A DNA stretch of 64,000 nucleotides from an uncultured Oscillospiraceae bacterium (GTDB lineage Bacteria > Bacillota > Clostridia > Oscillospirales > Oscillospiraceae). Position numbers and translations under genes: made by a program. Under the pieces are notes generated by a model. It saw only the letters and a list, made by a program, of their open reading frames with translations. It made no database searches and was not told the DNA's origin. The stretch lies in NCBI GenBank assembly GCA_934597535.1, contig CAKTRT010000002.1, positions 1 to 64,000 of the forward strand. The letters are read 5' to 3'. Shown one piece after another: positions 27,359-35,787 of this stretch. How positions within the stretch are numbered: the first letter of the stretch is position 1; each line of letters starts with the position of its first letter.

Positions 27359-29274
27359 AGCATATCATCATCGGAACGGCAGGGCACGTGGATCACGGCA
27401 AGACCCTGCTCGTCAAGGCACTGACAGGCATTGATACCGACCGCCTGGCAGAGGAAAAAAAGCGTGGGCTTACCATCGAGCTTGGCTTTGCACATCTTGA
27501 TTGGCCGGACGGCACGCAGGCCGGCATTATCGATGTGCCCGGACACGAAAAATTTATCAGAAATATGCTTGCCGGCGCGGGCGGCATCGACCTTGCGATG
27601 CTCGTTGTCGCTGCGGATGAGGGCTTTATGCCGCAGACGGCCGAGCATCTTGACATTCTCACGCTGCTTGGGATCCGCGACGGGCTGGTCGTTATCACAA
27701 AGACCGATATGGTCGATGCCGACTGGCTTGAAATGATGTTGGAAGAGACCCACAGGCGGGTAAAGGGCAGTTTTCTGGAAGGAAAGCCTGTTTTTTGCGT
27801 CTCCGCGCGCACCGGCGATGGCATCCCGGCGCTGCGCAACGCGCTGCATGCGCTTGCGGCGCGAGCGGAGGAAAAAAGCGTCCGCGCCGCATTCCGTCTG
27901 CCGGTGAACCGCGTGTTTTCCGTGGACGGTTTCGGCACGGTCGTCACCGGCACTCTTATCGAGGGCGTGATCCGCAGAGACGATCCGGCAGAGCTTGCGC
28001 CCTCGGGGATTGCAGTGCGCGTTCGCGGTCTTCAGGTGCACGGAGCTGATGTTCCGGCCGCCTACGCCGGACAGCGCGTTGCCGTCAATCTTGCCGGCGT
28101 TAAAAAAACAGATATCCAGCGCGGAGAGAATGTGATCTGTCCCGGCAGCATCCGCTCTTCGCAGTTGCTGGATGTGCGTCTGCGCTGCCTTGCCGATGCT
28201 CACCGTACCATCCGCAGCGGCTCACAGGTCCATCTTTATCATGGCGCGTCCGTGCATCTGGCGCGGGTCGTATTGTTGGAGCAGGACGAGCTTTATCCGG
28301 GCGAAAGCGGCTATGCCCAGCTCCGGCTCACAGAGCCGGTCGCGGCCAAAAACGGCGACCGGTTTGTGATCCGCTTTTATTCCCCGCTCGAAACGATCGG
28401 CGGCGGGATCGTCTTAAACGACGCGCCAGCGCGCCACAAGCGCCGCGACGAAGCGGTGCTCGCAGCACTCCGGATCCGCGAGAGCGGTTCGGATGCAGAA
28501 CGGATCTTACAGGCTCTGTCGGAATTTGGCAGCCGGCTTCCCGACGCCGCGCAGCTTGCGGCAAGGCTCGGGATCGACGCCGACACGCTCGTTCCGCAGC
28601 TGGAGACGCTGCTTGCTGCAGGACATGTGCTCGAGCCGCTTTGCGGGAAATATCTTTCCTCCGCTGCACTTGACATGCTCTGGGATCGCTGCCATGCGCT
28701 GCTTGCGGCTTACCATGCCCGATATCCGCTCCGCGCCGGCATGCAGGCCGTCGAGCTGAAGCAAAGGCTGTTCCCTTCTTCCGATCCTGCAGCCGCTGAT
28801 GCGCTGCTTGCCGCGCTTTGCCGCGAGGGACGCATCAAAGCGCAGGCTGGCTGCTATGCGCTTGCGGACTTTTCTGTGCGCTACACCAAGCGTCAGGCCG
28901 ATATCCGGACAGAAGTGCTGGAGCTTTACCGCAAGGCGGGATATGAAGCGCCCGCCGTGCGAGAGGTGCTCGCGTGCTTTGCGCCAAAAGATCTTCCGGA
29001 TGTGCGGCAGGTGCTTGAAAGCGCGGCTGCCGACGGGGATCTGATCCTGATCGGGCCGGAGCTTTACTGGCACCGCGATATCTACCGTATGGCCTGCGGC
29101 GTGCTGAAGGCACATTTTGTCTCGCACGAGACACTTGCTCTTGGCGAAATGCGCGATCTGCTGGGAACCTCACGCAGGAATGCGCTTGCTATATTGGAAT
29201 ACTGTGACCGCAACCGCATTACCCGCCGGGATGATGATGTGCGCCGTCCCGGCCCAAATATCGTGCGCCTGTAG
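27355..29274 (+). CDS. selB: selenocysteine-specific translation elongation factor
   Basis: GTPase that delivers selenocysteyl-tRNA to in-frame UGA codons next to a SECIS hairpin. The 639-aa protein has G1 [11 protein letters not shown], the switch region ([12 protein letters not shown]), G3 DVPGHEKFI and G4 TKTDMVD, followed by EF-Tu-like domains 2 and 3. About 200 C-terminal residues form winged helices that bind SECIS RNA (ending [16 protein letters not shown]). ATG 27355 is preferred over upstream in-frame starts because it overlaps the selA stop and begins the G domain at once. Confidence 0.96.
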   Translation: MKHIIIGTAGHVDHGKTLLVKALTGIDTDRLAEEKKRGLTIELGFAHLDWPDGTQAGIIDVPGHEKFIRNMLAGAGGIDLAMLVVAADEGFMPQTAEHLDILTLLGIRDGLVVITKTDMVDADWLEMMLEETHRRVKGSFLEGKPVFCVSARTGDGIPALRNALHALAARAEEKSVRAAFRLPVNRVFSVDGFGTVVTGTLIEGVIRRDDPAELAPSGIAVRVRGLQVHGADVPAAYAGQRVAVNLAGVKKTDIQRGENVICPGSIRSSQLLDVRLRCLADAHRTIRSGSQVHLYHGASVHLARVVLLEQDELYPGESGYAQLRLTEPVAAKNGDRFVIRFYSPLETIGGGIVLNDAPARHKRRDEAVLAALRIRESGSDAERILQALSEFGSRLPDAAQLAARLGIDADTLVPQLETLLAAGHVLEPLCGKYLSSAALDMLWDRCHALLAAYHARYPLRAGMQAVELKQRLFPSSDPAAADALLAALCREGRIKAQAGCYALADFSVRYTKRQADIRTEVLELYRKAGYEAPAVREVLACFAPKDLPDVRQVLESAAADGDLILIGPELYWHRDIYRMACGVLKAHFVSHETLALGEMRDLLGTSRRNALAILEYCDRNRITRRDDDVRRPGPNIVRL

Positions 29275-29298
29275 GTTCTGTGATGATCTTCTCTGCAT

Positions 29299-29396
29299 GG
29301 GGGTGGATGAGCGCTGGTGTGCTCCCCGGTCTTCAAAACCGGCTGTGGGAGGTCAGAAGCCTCCCGGATGGGTTCGATTCCCATGCACTCCCGCCA
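29299..29396 (+). tRNA. selC: tRNA-Sec (anticodon UCA)
   Basis: 98 bases including encoded CCA. Acceptor 5' strand GGGGGTGG pairs with GCACTCCC (one G-T, last pair mismatched). There is an enlarged six-pair D stem GAGCGC/GTGCTC, anticodon stem CCGGT/ACCGG with loop CTTCAAA (anticodon TCA at 29333-29335), a long variable stem GGGAGG/CCTCCC, T arm ATGGG-TTCGATT-CCCAT, and discriminator G. It lies 24 bases after selB, so selA, selB and selC form one locus. Confidence 0.95.
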
Positions 29397-29443
29397 AAGG
29401 CGGTGGAAAACAGTTCAGGCTGTTTTTCACCGCCTTTTCTTTG
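29397..29443 (+). terminator. terminator of the sel locus
   Basis: Arms AAAGGCGGTGGAAAACAG and CTGTTTTTCACCGCCTTTT around TTCAGG, ending in TTTTCTTT. Confidence 0.85.
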
Positions 29444-29478
29444 ATTTCCTGAGTTGATAGAGAAAGGCGGATACGCTG

Positions 29479-29514
29479 AAAAGGAACCGGTTTCAAAAAC
29501 CGGTTCCTTTTTTA
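29479..29514. terminator. bidirectional terminator between sel locus and spoIVA
   Basis: Perfect 15-base arms AAAAGGAACCGGTTT (29479-29493) and AAACCGGTTCCTTTT (29497-29511), with T runs on the plus strand and a shorter one on the minus strand. It is 32 bases past the spoIVA stop. Confidence 0.85.
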
Positions 29515-29542
29515 TCATATTTGGGCAGAAGTTCTTTATCCT

Positions 29543-31024
29543 TTACAGGATGATACAGATCAGGCCGCCGGTGCCCTCGTTGATGATGCGCTCAAGCGTC
29601 TGGCGCAGCTTGACGCGCGCGTCATCCGGCATATGCTTGAGCTTTGCCTGCAGATCCTCGTTCACGATCTCATGGAAACTGCGGCCAAAGATGTTGGACT
29701 GCCAGATCTTTGTCGTATCGCCCTCGAACTCCTGCAGAATATAGTTGACCATATCCTCGCTCTGCTTTTCGTTTCCTACGATGGGCGAGACCGTCGTTTC
29801 GATATCTGCGCGGATGATGTGCAGGCTTGGCGCGCTGGCTTTGAGCTGCACGCCGTAACGTCCGCCCTGCTTCATGATCTCCGGTTCCTCCAGATTCAGC
29901 TCATCCACCGTCGGTACAACAATACCGTAGCCGCTCTCTCGCGCGTCGTGAATGGCCTGTGCGACCTTGTCATACTCAGCCTTGACGGTGGAAAGCTCGG
30001 TCAGCAGACTCATCAGATCGCCGTCGTCCTTGACGGCAAAGCCCGACTGCTCGCTCAGCGTCTGATAAAACAGCGTGCGCGGCAGCTTCAGCTCCGCCGC
30101 AGCAATGCCGGTGCCGAGCTGGATGGAAACGATCTTTGCTCCGCTGATGCCATCGCAGACACCGAGCGATGCAATGCAGGGCTGCACCTCGCGGATGCAG
30201 CGCAGATGCTCCGTGCGCTCACGGATAGCCTGATACAGGCCGCTTTTGATCGGATGGTCGGCGCTCAGCGCCTCGACCCACGGCGGGATATTGAGATCCA
30301 GTTCGCAGAGCGGGAACTCGTAGAGGATGGCCTTGAGGATCTTCCCTACTGCCGCGTCGTCGAGCAGCAGGCAGTTAACGGGCAGACAGGTCACGCCATA
30401 CCGTGAAGCAATATCCCTTGCCATGGACTGCACACGTTCGCTTTCCGGATCCACAGCATTGAGAAGGACAAGAAACGGCTTGCCGATCTCCTGCAGCTCA
30501 CGGATCACGCGGCCCTCAGCTTCAATATAATCCTCGCGGGGGATATCGGTGATGCTGCCGTCGGTCGTGACGACCACACCGATGGTCGAATGCTCGCGGA
30601 TCACCCGCGTGGTGCCAAGCTCCGCCGCTTCGCTCATCGGGATCTCGTGGTCGAGCCACGGCGTCGTCACCATGCGCACGCTTTCGCCTTCCATCTGTCC
30701 GGTCGCGCCGGGGATCATATAGCCCACACAGTCGATGAGCCGCACCGAGCAGCTGCTGCCCTCATCGAGCGCGATATCCACCGCTTCCTCCGGCACGAAC
30801 TTCGGCTCCGCCGTCATGACCATGCGCCCGCTGCCGCTCTGCGGCAGCTCATCCTTGGCGCGCTCGCGGCGGTAGACATTGTCAATGTTCGGCAGGACCT
30901 GCGTTTCCATAAAGCGCTTGATAAAGGTCGATTTGCCTGCGCGCACGGGGCCGACCACGCCGATGTAGATGTCCCCTGCCGTGCGGGTGGAGATGTCCTG
31001 ATAGATCTCGGTATTTATACTCAT
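29543..31024 (-). CDS. spoIVA: stage IV sporulation protein A (spore coat basement ATPase)
   Basis: Cytoskeleton-like ATPase that polymerises on the forespore surface and carries the coat. The 493-aa protein has Walker A GVVGPVRAGKSTFIKRFM near residues 22-39, the SpoIVA-specific NVYRRERAKDELPQSGSGR and a DCVGYMIPGA switch region. The C-terminal helical domain is needed for SpoVM/SipL binding. It is the last gene of a minus-strand cluster with sipL and spoVM, its partners in Clostridioides. Its presence shows the organism makes endospores. Confidence 0.97.
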   Translation of the reverse strand: MSINTEIYQDISTRTAGDIYIGVVGPVRAGKSTFIKRFMETQVLPNIDNVYRRERAKDELPQSGSGRMVMTAEPKFVPEEAVDIALDEGSSCSVRLIDCVGYMIPGATGQMEGESVRMVTTPWLDHEIPMSEAAELGTTRVIREHSTIGVVVTTDGSITDIPREDYIEAEGRVIRELQEIGKPFLVLLNAVDPESERVQSMARDIASRYGVTCLPVNCLLLDDAAVGKILKAILYEFPLCELDLNIPPWVEALSADHPIKSGLYQAIRERTEHLRCIREVQPCIASLGVCDGISGAKIVSIQLGTGIAAAELKLPRTLFYQTLSEQSGFAVKDDGDLMSLLTELSTVKAEYDKVAQAIHDARESGYGIVVPTVDELNLEEPEIMKQGGRYGVQLKASAPSLHIIRADIETTVSPIVGNEKQSEDMVNYILQEFEGDTTKIWQSNIFGRSFHEIVNEDLQAKLKHMPDDARVKLRQTLERIINEGTGGLICIIL

Positions 31025-31042
31025 AGTCTGTTTCCTCCGTTC

Positions 31043-32584
31043 TCAGCGCCTGCGTGGGATCAGCAGCAGCTTTCCGACTGCCGCTGCAGCTTCCTCGTTG
31101 AGCTCGTTGGCTGTCAGGATCGCATCGACTGTCGTGCGGTACTGTTTGGCGATGTCCCAGAGCCGCTCGCCCTGCTTCATGGCGCGCAGCACGAGCGAAG
31201 GAGCGTTTGGATCGGTCTCGCCGTCCGGGTCCGCCTGCAATGCCACCAGACACGGATAGCAAGGCGCTTGGGCGGCGCTGAGCGTAAATCGAACAGGAAA
31301 ACGCAGTTCCACGCCATCTGTGCCGACGGCGGTGGAGACATCGAGCGCGCACACGCGCTGCACGCTGATGCGCCCAGCGGCTGGAAGGTCTGTCTTCATC
31401 AGCACCTCTACACGGCGCTCGGAGAGCAGCGGCGCGTCATTTTCGTCCAGATAGAGCACGCGCAGAGCGGCTGCGGCGTGCAGTTCAGCATTTTCGCCGC
31501 TGCCGCTGATGCCTGCGCTGCTAAAGCAGATATCAGTGGAGAGAATGCTTTTGACCTCTGCGCCGGTCTCCAACTTTTCCCGCACGATCTGCTCGCGCGT
31601 GAAAAACGCCGGCTCTCCGGAAACCTCGATATTTTCGAGCTTTGCGCTCAGAGCACAGCTCGTGCTGTAAAGATCGGCAACGCAGCAGATGCTGCGCTGC
31701 TCACTGAGCACGGCGAATGCATTGAGTGTCAGCTTCAGCGAGATCATGCGGCCATTATCCGGCTCGCTTTCACTGCCGATACGAACCTCAGCTCCTGTCA
31801 GGCGCAGCGACGCACGAGCCGAGATGTCGCCGGCATCTTCAGCAAGACCGTCGAGGATCTGGGAAAACGGCAGTTCGCTGCCGGCTTGTGTGATATTGCC
31901 CTCGGCATCGAGATAGAGCGACTCGAACAGCACCAGTCCTTTGAGGATCAGCTTGCTGCCAACTGCTTTGCAGTCGCTTAGCCGCAGCGCATACTTGGTG
32001 CGCAGCAGTTCCCGGATCGGCTCCTTGGTCCCGGAGACCATGATCTCATCGGAGAAGGTAAAATCCTTTTCCCGGATGGCGCGGATCATCGGGATCTCCC
32101 GTTTTTCGCACAACGTTTCGATACCGTAGTCCTCCTGCCCGGCAACACCGCTGCATACTGTCAGGGTGCAGGGGGCATAGGGCGTCAGTGTCAGTTCTAC
32201 ACCGACACGGGTAAATACTTTGCGCGGATTGAGCATATGTACGTCAGGCGCACAGATATGTCCCTCCAGACAGCTGTCCGCCGCGCCTTCGCCGGCCCGT
32301 CCGTCCATCGTATAGTCCAGTGGGAGCGTATACTCAAACGAACGCAGCCCCTGCACCTCCTCAGCTGTATAGAGCAGCGTCACGCGGATCTGCCCTGTCA
32401 CATTTACGCGCCCGTCCGTGATCTCGCGGCCGCGCAGGAACAGGCAGCCGTGCGCTTCCACGATACGGACGATATCCGGCAGATAGTCCGGTATGATCGT
32501 TTCCGCTGTTTCCTCATGCGTGTCGTTCAGCTGCGGCAGTGCGCGGCAGCAGGCAAAGCGCTCCTTTTTCAATTCCAGCTCCAT
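31043..32584 (-). CDS. sipL: SpoIVA-interacting protein L-like: DUF3794 repeats plus LysM
   Basis: A 513-aa protein with repeated DUF3794/SPOCS domains (for example EETIIPDYLPDIVRI-like start near residue 29, and later QMREKDFTF- and EIMVSGTKEPIRELLRTKY-type sequences). The C-terminal LysM domain is KQGERLWDIAKQYRTTVDAI ... GKLLLIPRR. In Clostridioides difficile SipL binds SpoIVA through LysM and is needed for coat attachment and cortex. Here the gene lies 18 bases before spoIVA and 56 bases after a spoVM-like gene, which strongly supports the call. Confidence 0.9.
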   Translation of the reverse strand: MELELKKERFACCRALPQLNDTHEETAETIIPDYLPDIVRIVEAHGCLFLRGREITDGRVNVTGQIRVTLLYTAEEVQGLRSFEYTLPLDYTMDGRAGEGAADSCLEGHICAPDVHMLNPRKVFTRVGVELTLTPYAPCTLTVCSGVAGQEDYGIETLCEKREIPMIRAIREKDFTFSDEIMVSGTKEPIRELLRTKYALRLSDCKAVGSKLILKGLVLFESLYLDAEGNITQAGSELPFSQILDGLAEDAGDISARASLRLTGAEVRIGSESEPDNGRMISLKLTLNAFAVLSEQRSICCVADLYSTSCALSAKLENIEVSGEPAFFTREQIVREKLETGAEVKSILSTDICFSSAGISGSGENAELHAAAALRVLYLDENDAPLLSERRVEVLMKTDLPAAGRISVQRVCALDVSTAVGTDGVELRFPVRFTLSAAQAPCYPCLVALQADPDGETDPNAPSLVLRAMKQGERLWDIAKQYRTTVDAILTANELNEEAAAAVGKLLLIPRRR

Positions 32585-32640
32585 GGCAGTTCTCCCCTTC
32601 GGTTCAGTAGTTACTGCACTGTATGCCGGAAGGACGCGCG

Positions 32641-32721
32641 TTATGCGTTCTCTTTTACGCCAAACACATGCCGCAGCAGCGAGCTGAGCATTTTGGGAGA
32701 CTTCCAGACGACGATCTTCAT
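32641..32721 (-). CDS. spoVM: SpoVM-like 26-residue amphipathic spore protein
   Basis: A 26-codon gene starting MKIVVWKSPKMLSSLLRHVF and ending KENA, with AGGAGGG eight bases upstream. It has the same length and layout as SpoVM of Bacillus subtilis: short hydrophobic start, Lys-x-Pro-Lys (here KSPK), then an amphipathic helix with one basic face. SpoVM recognises the curved forespore membrane and anchors SpoIVA. Its place just ahead of sipL and spoIVA supports the identification. Below the size limit of routine gene callers. Confidence 0.85.
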   Translation of the reverse strand: MKIVVWKSPKMLSSLLRHVFGVKENA

Positions 32722-32734
32722 ATCATAATCCCTC

Positions 32735-32923
32735 CTAAAATCTGCGCAAGCAGCCGATCCCGCAGAAGATGAGCAGAAAGGCGACCAGAAACATCAGCGC
32801 GCCCACCGGAAAGATCGCAACGATAAAGATGCCAAGTCCAAGCATCAGCGCGCACAGCCCAATCCCGCGCCACGGGCCGCACGGCGGCGGTCCCGGCGGC
32901 CGCGCTCCCTGATTTGGATACAT
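32735..32923 (-). CDS. 62-residue Pro-rich two-helix membrane protein, sporulation cluster
   Basis: N-terminal soluble Pro/Gly-rich stretch (NQGARPPGPPPCGPWRG) followed by two hydrophobic helices filling residues 20-58. AGGGAGGG precedes the ATG. It ends 13 bases before spoVM and probably shares its transcript, suggesting a forespore or spore membrane role. No family is recognised. Upstream 32924-33028 contains a TATAGAAT sequence of the kind seen in sigma-E/K -10 elements but no matching -35. Confidence 0.6.
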   Translation of the reverse strand: MYPNQGARPPGPPPCGPWRGIGLCALMLGLGIFIVAIFPVGALMFLVAFLLIFCGIGCLRRF

Positions 32924-33028
32924 ATCGATCCCTCCCTCTCTCTCAACCTTTGCTGCTCCATTCTATACAAAGGGCATGGATCGTGTTACCGCTTTATCAA
33001 GGCAAAGCGACAAACTTTCCTGCAACGC

Positions 33029-33057
33029 TTGACTTTTTTACCGCTATGTGCAATAAC
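33029..33057 (+). promoter_or_regulatory. possible promoter of the aminotransferase gene
   Basis: TTGACT (33029-33034), 17-base spacer, AATAAC (33052-33057). The -10 is weak. Confidence 0.4.
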
Positions 33058-33121
33058 TGAAGCATTATTTGGCGGTCCTGCGCGTTCACGCAAGTCCGCA
33101 TCGGAAAGGACGGCATATCCC

Positions 33122-34285
33122 ATGCAGGAAATGAGCAGCAGAAACCGCTTTTTCACCGATTCTGTCATCCGCAGGATGACACGCATCTCTCATGAATGCG
33201 GTGCGATCAATCTGGCGCAGGGCTACCCTGACTTTGACCCACCCAAAGAGATGACGGATCGTCTCGCGGTCGTGAGCCACGAGGGTCCTCACCAATACGC
33301 CATTACGATGGGTGCGCCGAATTACCGCGCGGCTCTCGCGCGCAAGTGCGGGCATTTCATGGGCCGTACCATTGATCCGGAAACGGAGATCGTGGCGACG
33401 ATCGGCTCAACGGAGGCGATGGTGGACAGTATCTTCGCCCTGACTGACCCGGGCGACCGGATCGTAATGTTCTCGCCCTTTTTCGAGAACTACCGCGCAC
33501 AGGCCATTATGGCAGGCTGTGAACCGGTCTTTGTCCCGCTGGACCCGCCGACGTTTTCCTTCGACCCCAACGTGCTGGAGGATGCGTTCCGCGGCGGTGC
33601 AAAGGCCATCATTATCTGCAATCCATCGAACCCCAGCGGCAAAGTCTTCACCGAAGAAGAGCTCAGGACGATCGCGGATCTCTGTATCCGCTACGATGTC
33701 TATGCCATCATGGACGAGGTCTACGAGCATATCATCTATGACGGCCGCAAGCATGTTTATATGAACAGCCTGCCCGGCATGTGGGAGCGCACCATCTCCT
33801 GCTCATCGCTTTCCAAAACTTATTCGATCACAGGCTGGCGGCTCGGCTACGCCATCGCACCGGAGAATATCATGACGCGCATTCGCCAGTATCATGACTT
33901 CAACGCTGTGGGCTGTGCTTCTCCGCTGATGGAGGCCGCCATTGCAGGTCTTGAACTGCCGCAGAGCTACTACGATGAGTTCGGCGCGCATTACGCGCAT
34001 ATGAAGAAGATCTTTACCGACGGCCTGCGCGAGATCGGCATCCCGTTTACTGATCCCGAGGGCGCTTACTTTGTGCTGGCGGATATCTCTCCCTATCTCA
34101 AAAAAGGACAGAGCGACCTTGATTTCTGTGAGCAGCTTGCCCGGAAAGCGGGGGTGGCTGCCGTGCCCGGAAGCTCGTTTTTCAGCGAACCGATCAATCA
34201 TATTGTCCGCCTGCACTTTGCCAAGAAGGATGAAACGCTGTATGCTGCGCTGGATCGGCTGAATCGTATCAAGAATATGGTGTAA
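33122..34285 (+). CDS. PLP-dependent class I/II aminotransferase
   Basis: A 387-aa fold-type I aminotransferase. Landmarks are INLAQGYPDFDPP at the start, NPSNPSGKVF in the middle, the PLP lysine in SSLSKTYSITGWRLGY (near residue 231) and a C-terminal substrate Arg in NHIVRLHF. The pattern fits the aspartate/aromatic or kynurenine/methionine aminotransferase subgroup; the amino donor cannot be assigned. The ATG at 33122 is chosen (purine-rich GGAAAGG upstream); in-frame sequence further upstream contains the promoter. It has no co-transcribed neighbours. Confidence 0.88.
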   Translation: MQEMSSRNRFFTDSVIRRMTRISHECGAINLAQGYPDFDPPKEMTDRLAVVSHEGPHQYAITMGAPNYRAALARKCGHFMGRTIDPETEIVATIGSTEAMVDSIFALTDPGDRIVMFSPFFENYRAQAIMAGCEPVFVPLDPPTFSFDPNVLEDAFRGGAKAIIICNPSNPSGKVFTEEELRTIADLCIRYDVYAIMDEVYEHIIYDGRKHVYMNSLPGMWERTISCSSLSKTYSITGWRLGYAIAPENIMTRIRQYHDFNAVGCASPLMEAAIAGLELPQSYYDEFGAHYAHMKKIFTDGLREIGIPFTDPEGAYFVLADISPYLKKGQSDLDFCEQLARKAGVAAVPGSSFFSEPINHIVRLHFAKKDETLYAALDRLNRIKNMV

Positions 34286-34339
34286 TTTTTCCGCATAGCG
34301 AAAACGGGATAGCGGCGCCGCAGGTGCTGCGCCAATCAA

Positions 34340-34379
34340 AAAGTGGGGCATTCTCTCACATGAGAGAATGCCCCACTTT
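34340..34379. repeat. 40-base palindrome, copy 2, probable bidirectional terminator
   Basis: Nineteen-base arms around CA: AAAGTGGGGCATTCTCTCA and its complement. It shares the core CATTCTCTCACATGAGAGAATG-type sequence with 15535-15574, but has different outer bases (GTGGGG instead of GGGGGC), each compensated on the other arm. It lies 54 bases past the aminotransferase stop, before the IS66 remnant and the convergent rsgA gene. Confidence 0.85.
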
Positions 34380-34453
34380 ATTCGCTCCCCTGCGCGGCAC
34401 AGGGATAACTCCGGTAACCGTCAAAACTGAGGGCGGCTGGATAGACATGGGAC

Positions 34454-34491
34454 AATAGTGTCGGGAAGTTTCGCAACTTCCCGACACTATT
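34454..34491. repeat. 17-base perfect hairpin ahead of the IS66 remnant
   Basis: AATAGTGTCGGGAAGTT (34454-34470), loop TCGC, and the exact complement (34475-34491), followed by A-T-rich sequence. It could be a terminator or part of the remnant's left end. 34380-34453 holds nothing recognisable. Confidence 0.7.
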
Positions 34492-34515
34492 ATAACGCTC
34501 AGGGGTGTACAGCAA

Positions 34516-34863
34516 ATGACGAGCGATGTACTGAAACACAAAGCCAAGAAGCGGGAATGAGGTATGGCTATACAGGACTGCCGCAGCAGCAGACTTTCCG
34601 TAAGTGAATGCTGCCGGCAGCAAGAAGTTGCGACATCGACCTATTCCCGCTGGGCGCGGGGACTTCTGACGGGAGTGCGGAGAAGCGAAATACCACCATC
34701 AACCGCTGTGACCTTTGCGGAACTTCCGGCACAGAAACAGATGTCTCGCAACGCTGCGGAACGTTCCGCCACACTGCGTATCGGGGATGTCAGTCTGGAC
34801 ATTTACTCCGGGCGCGATGCGGAACAGCTGAAAATGCTGGTGAAATTGATGCGCCCATGCTGA
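34516..34863 (+). pseudogene. IS66-family tnpA (orfA) remnant with internal stop
   Basis: The frame starts MTSDVLKHKAKKRE and meets TGA at 34558-34560, where IS66 TnpA proteins normally have Trp. It continues in the same frame as MAIQDCRSSRLSVSECCRQQ, then the C-terminal TLRIGDVSLDIYSGRDAEQL-type ending. This is the helix-turn-helix accessory protein of IS66 elements. No tnpB or DDE transposase tnpC follows; rsgA begins ten bases downstream. It is a decayed insertion relic. Confidence 0.75.
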
Positions 34864-34872
34864 ACGTAAGCG

Positions 34873-35787
34873 TCAAATGTAGCCGCGAATAAAAGGCCGC
34901 CGCTGGACGCCCGCGTTCCATTCGCGCAGATCCTTGAATTCGTCATATAACCGGCAATAGCTTTCGTGCCGCCCCCTGACGATCTTTCCGTCTGCCACGG
35001 CCTGCCGCACAGCGCAGCCCTTTTCCTTCGTGTGGCTGCATCCGACAAACCGGCAGTCGCCAAGATACGGTGCAAAATCCGGAAAGCACTCCGGCAGATG
35101 CTCCTTAAGCGCAAGCTCCACGCTCTCAGCTTCAAACGAGGAAAAGCCCGGCGTGTCGATGATCTCTGCGCCGCAGGACAGCTCGTAAAGCTCAACATGG
35201 CGCGTGGTGTGCCGTCCGCGACCGAGCGCCTGGCTCACCTCGCCCGTCTTGAGCGACATGCCGGGGTCAAGCGCGTTCAGGATGCTTGACTTGCCGACGC
35301 CGGAATTCCCAGTGACCGCCGAAAGCCTTCCAGCCAGCTCCGCGCGCAGAAGCTCCAGATTTTCGCCCGTCTCAGCGCTGACGCAGACAGTGCGAAAGCC
35401 CGCGCTTTCATAATATTCACGCAGCGCATCCGCCGGATCCAAGTCGCATTTGTTGATGCAGATCAGCACATCACAGCCCTTGAGCGCGGCGATCGCCGTC
35501 ATGCGGTCAACTAAATATGGGTCAGTTTTTGGGATCGCCTGCGAGCAGACGATGACCATCTGGTCAATGTTCGCAACGCTTGGGCGGTCGAAGCTGTTTC
35601 GGCGCGGCAAAATTTCATCGATGCGTCCCTCACCGCCGCCGAGCGCGCAGCAGACCACACCGTCTCCCACAAGCGGAGAAATGCCTTCGCGGCGGAATTT
35701 TCCGCGCGCCTTGCAGGTAAGGAGTTCCCCGTCATCGCATTTCACATAGTAAAAGCCGCTCAACGCGCGCTGGATCCTTCCTCTCAC
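34873..35787 (-). CDS. rsgA: ribosome small-subunit maturation GTPase RsgA
   Basis: Circularly permuted GTPase that tests the 30S decoding centre during assembly. The 304-aa protein has an N-terminal OB fold. The G motifs are in permuted order (G4 CINKCDLD, then G1 GNSGVGKSSILN, then G3 DTPGFSSFE). The C-terminal zinc site is CRFVGCSHTKEKGCAVRQAV. The start overlaps the kinase gene stop (ATGA), ending the long operon that begins at cdaA. The neighbouring PASTA kinase and PP2C match the common prpC-prkC-rsgA order of Firmicutes. Confidence 0.95.
   Translation of the reverse strand: MRGRIQRALSGFYYVKCDDGELLTCKARGKFRREGISPLVGDGVVCCALGGGEGRIDEILPRRNSFDRPSVANIDQMVIVCSQAIPKTDPYLVDRMTAIAALKGCDVLICINKCDLDPADALREYYESAGFRTVCVSAETGENLELLRAELAGRLSAVTGNSGVGKSSILNALDPGMSLKTGEVSQALGRGRHTTRHVELYELSCGAEIIDTPGFSSFEAESVELALKEHLPECFPDFAPYLGDCRFVGCSHTKEKGCAVRQAVADGKIVRGRHESYCRLYDEFKDLREWNAGVQRRPFIRGYI

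Noticed and set aside
32924-33010. Sigma-E/K promoter before the spore cluster (TATAGAAT on the minus strand)
   Set aside because: No -35 element of the right type at the needed distance; kept only as a remark.
34558-34560. Selenocysteine codon (UGA) in the IS66 tnpA frame, given the sel locus nearby
   Set aside because: IS66 TnpA has Trp at this place, no SECIS-like hairpin follows directly, and the rest of the element is missing; a nonsense mutation is simpler.
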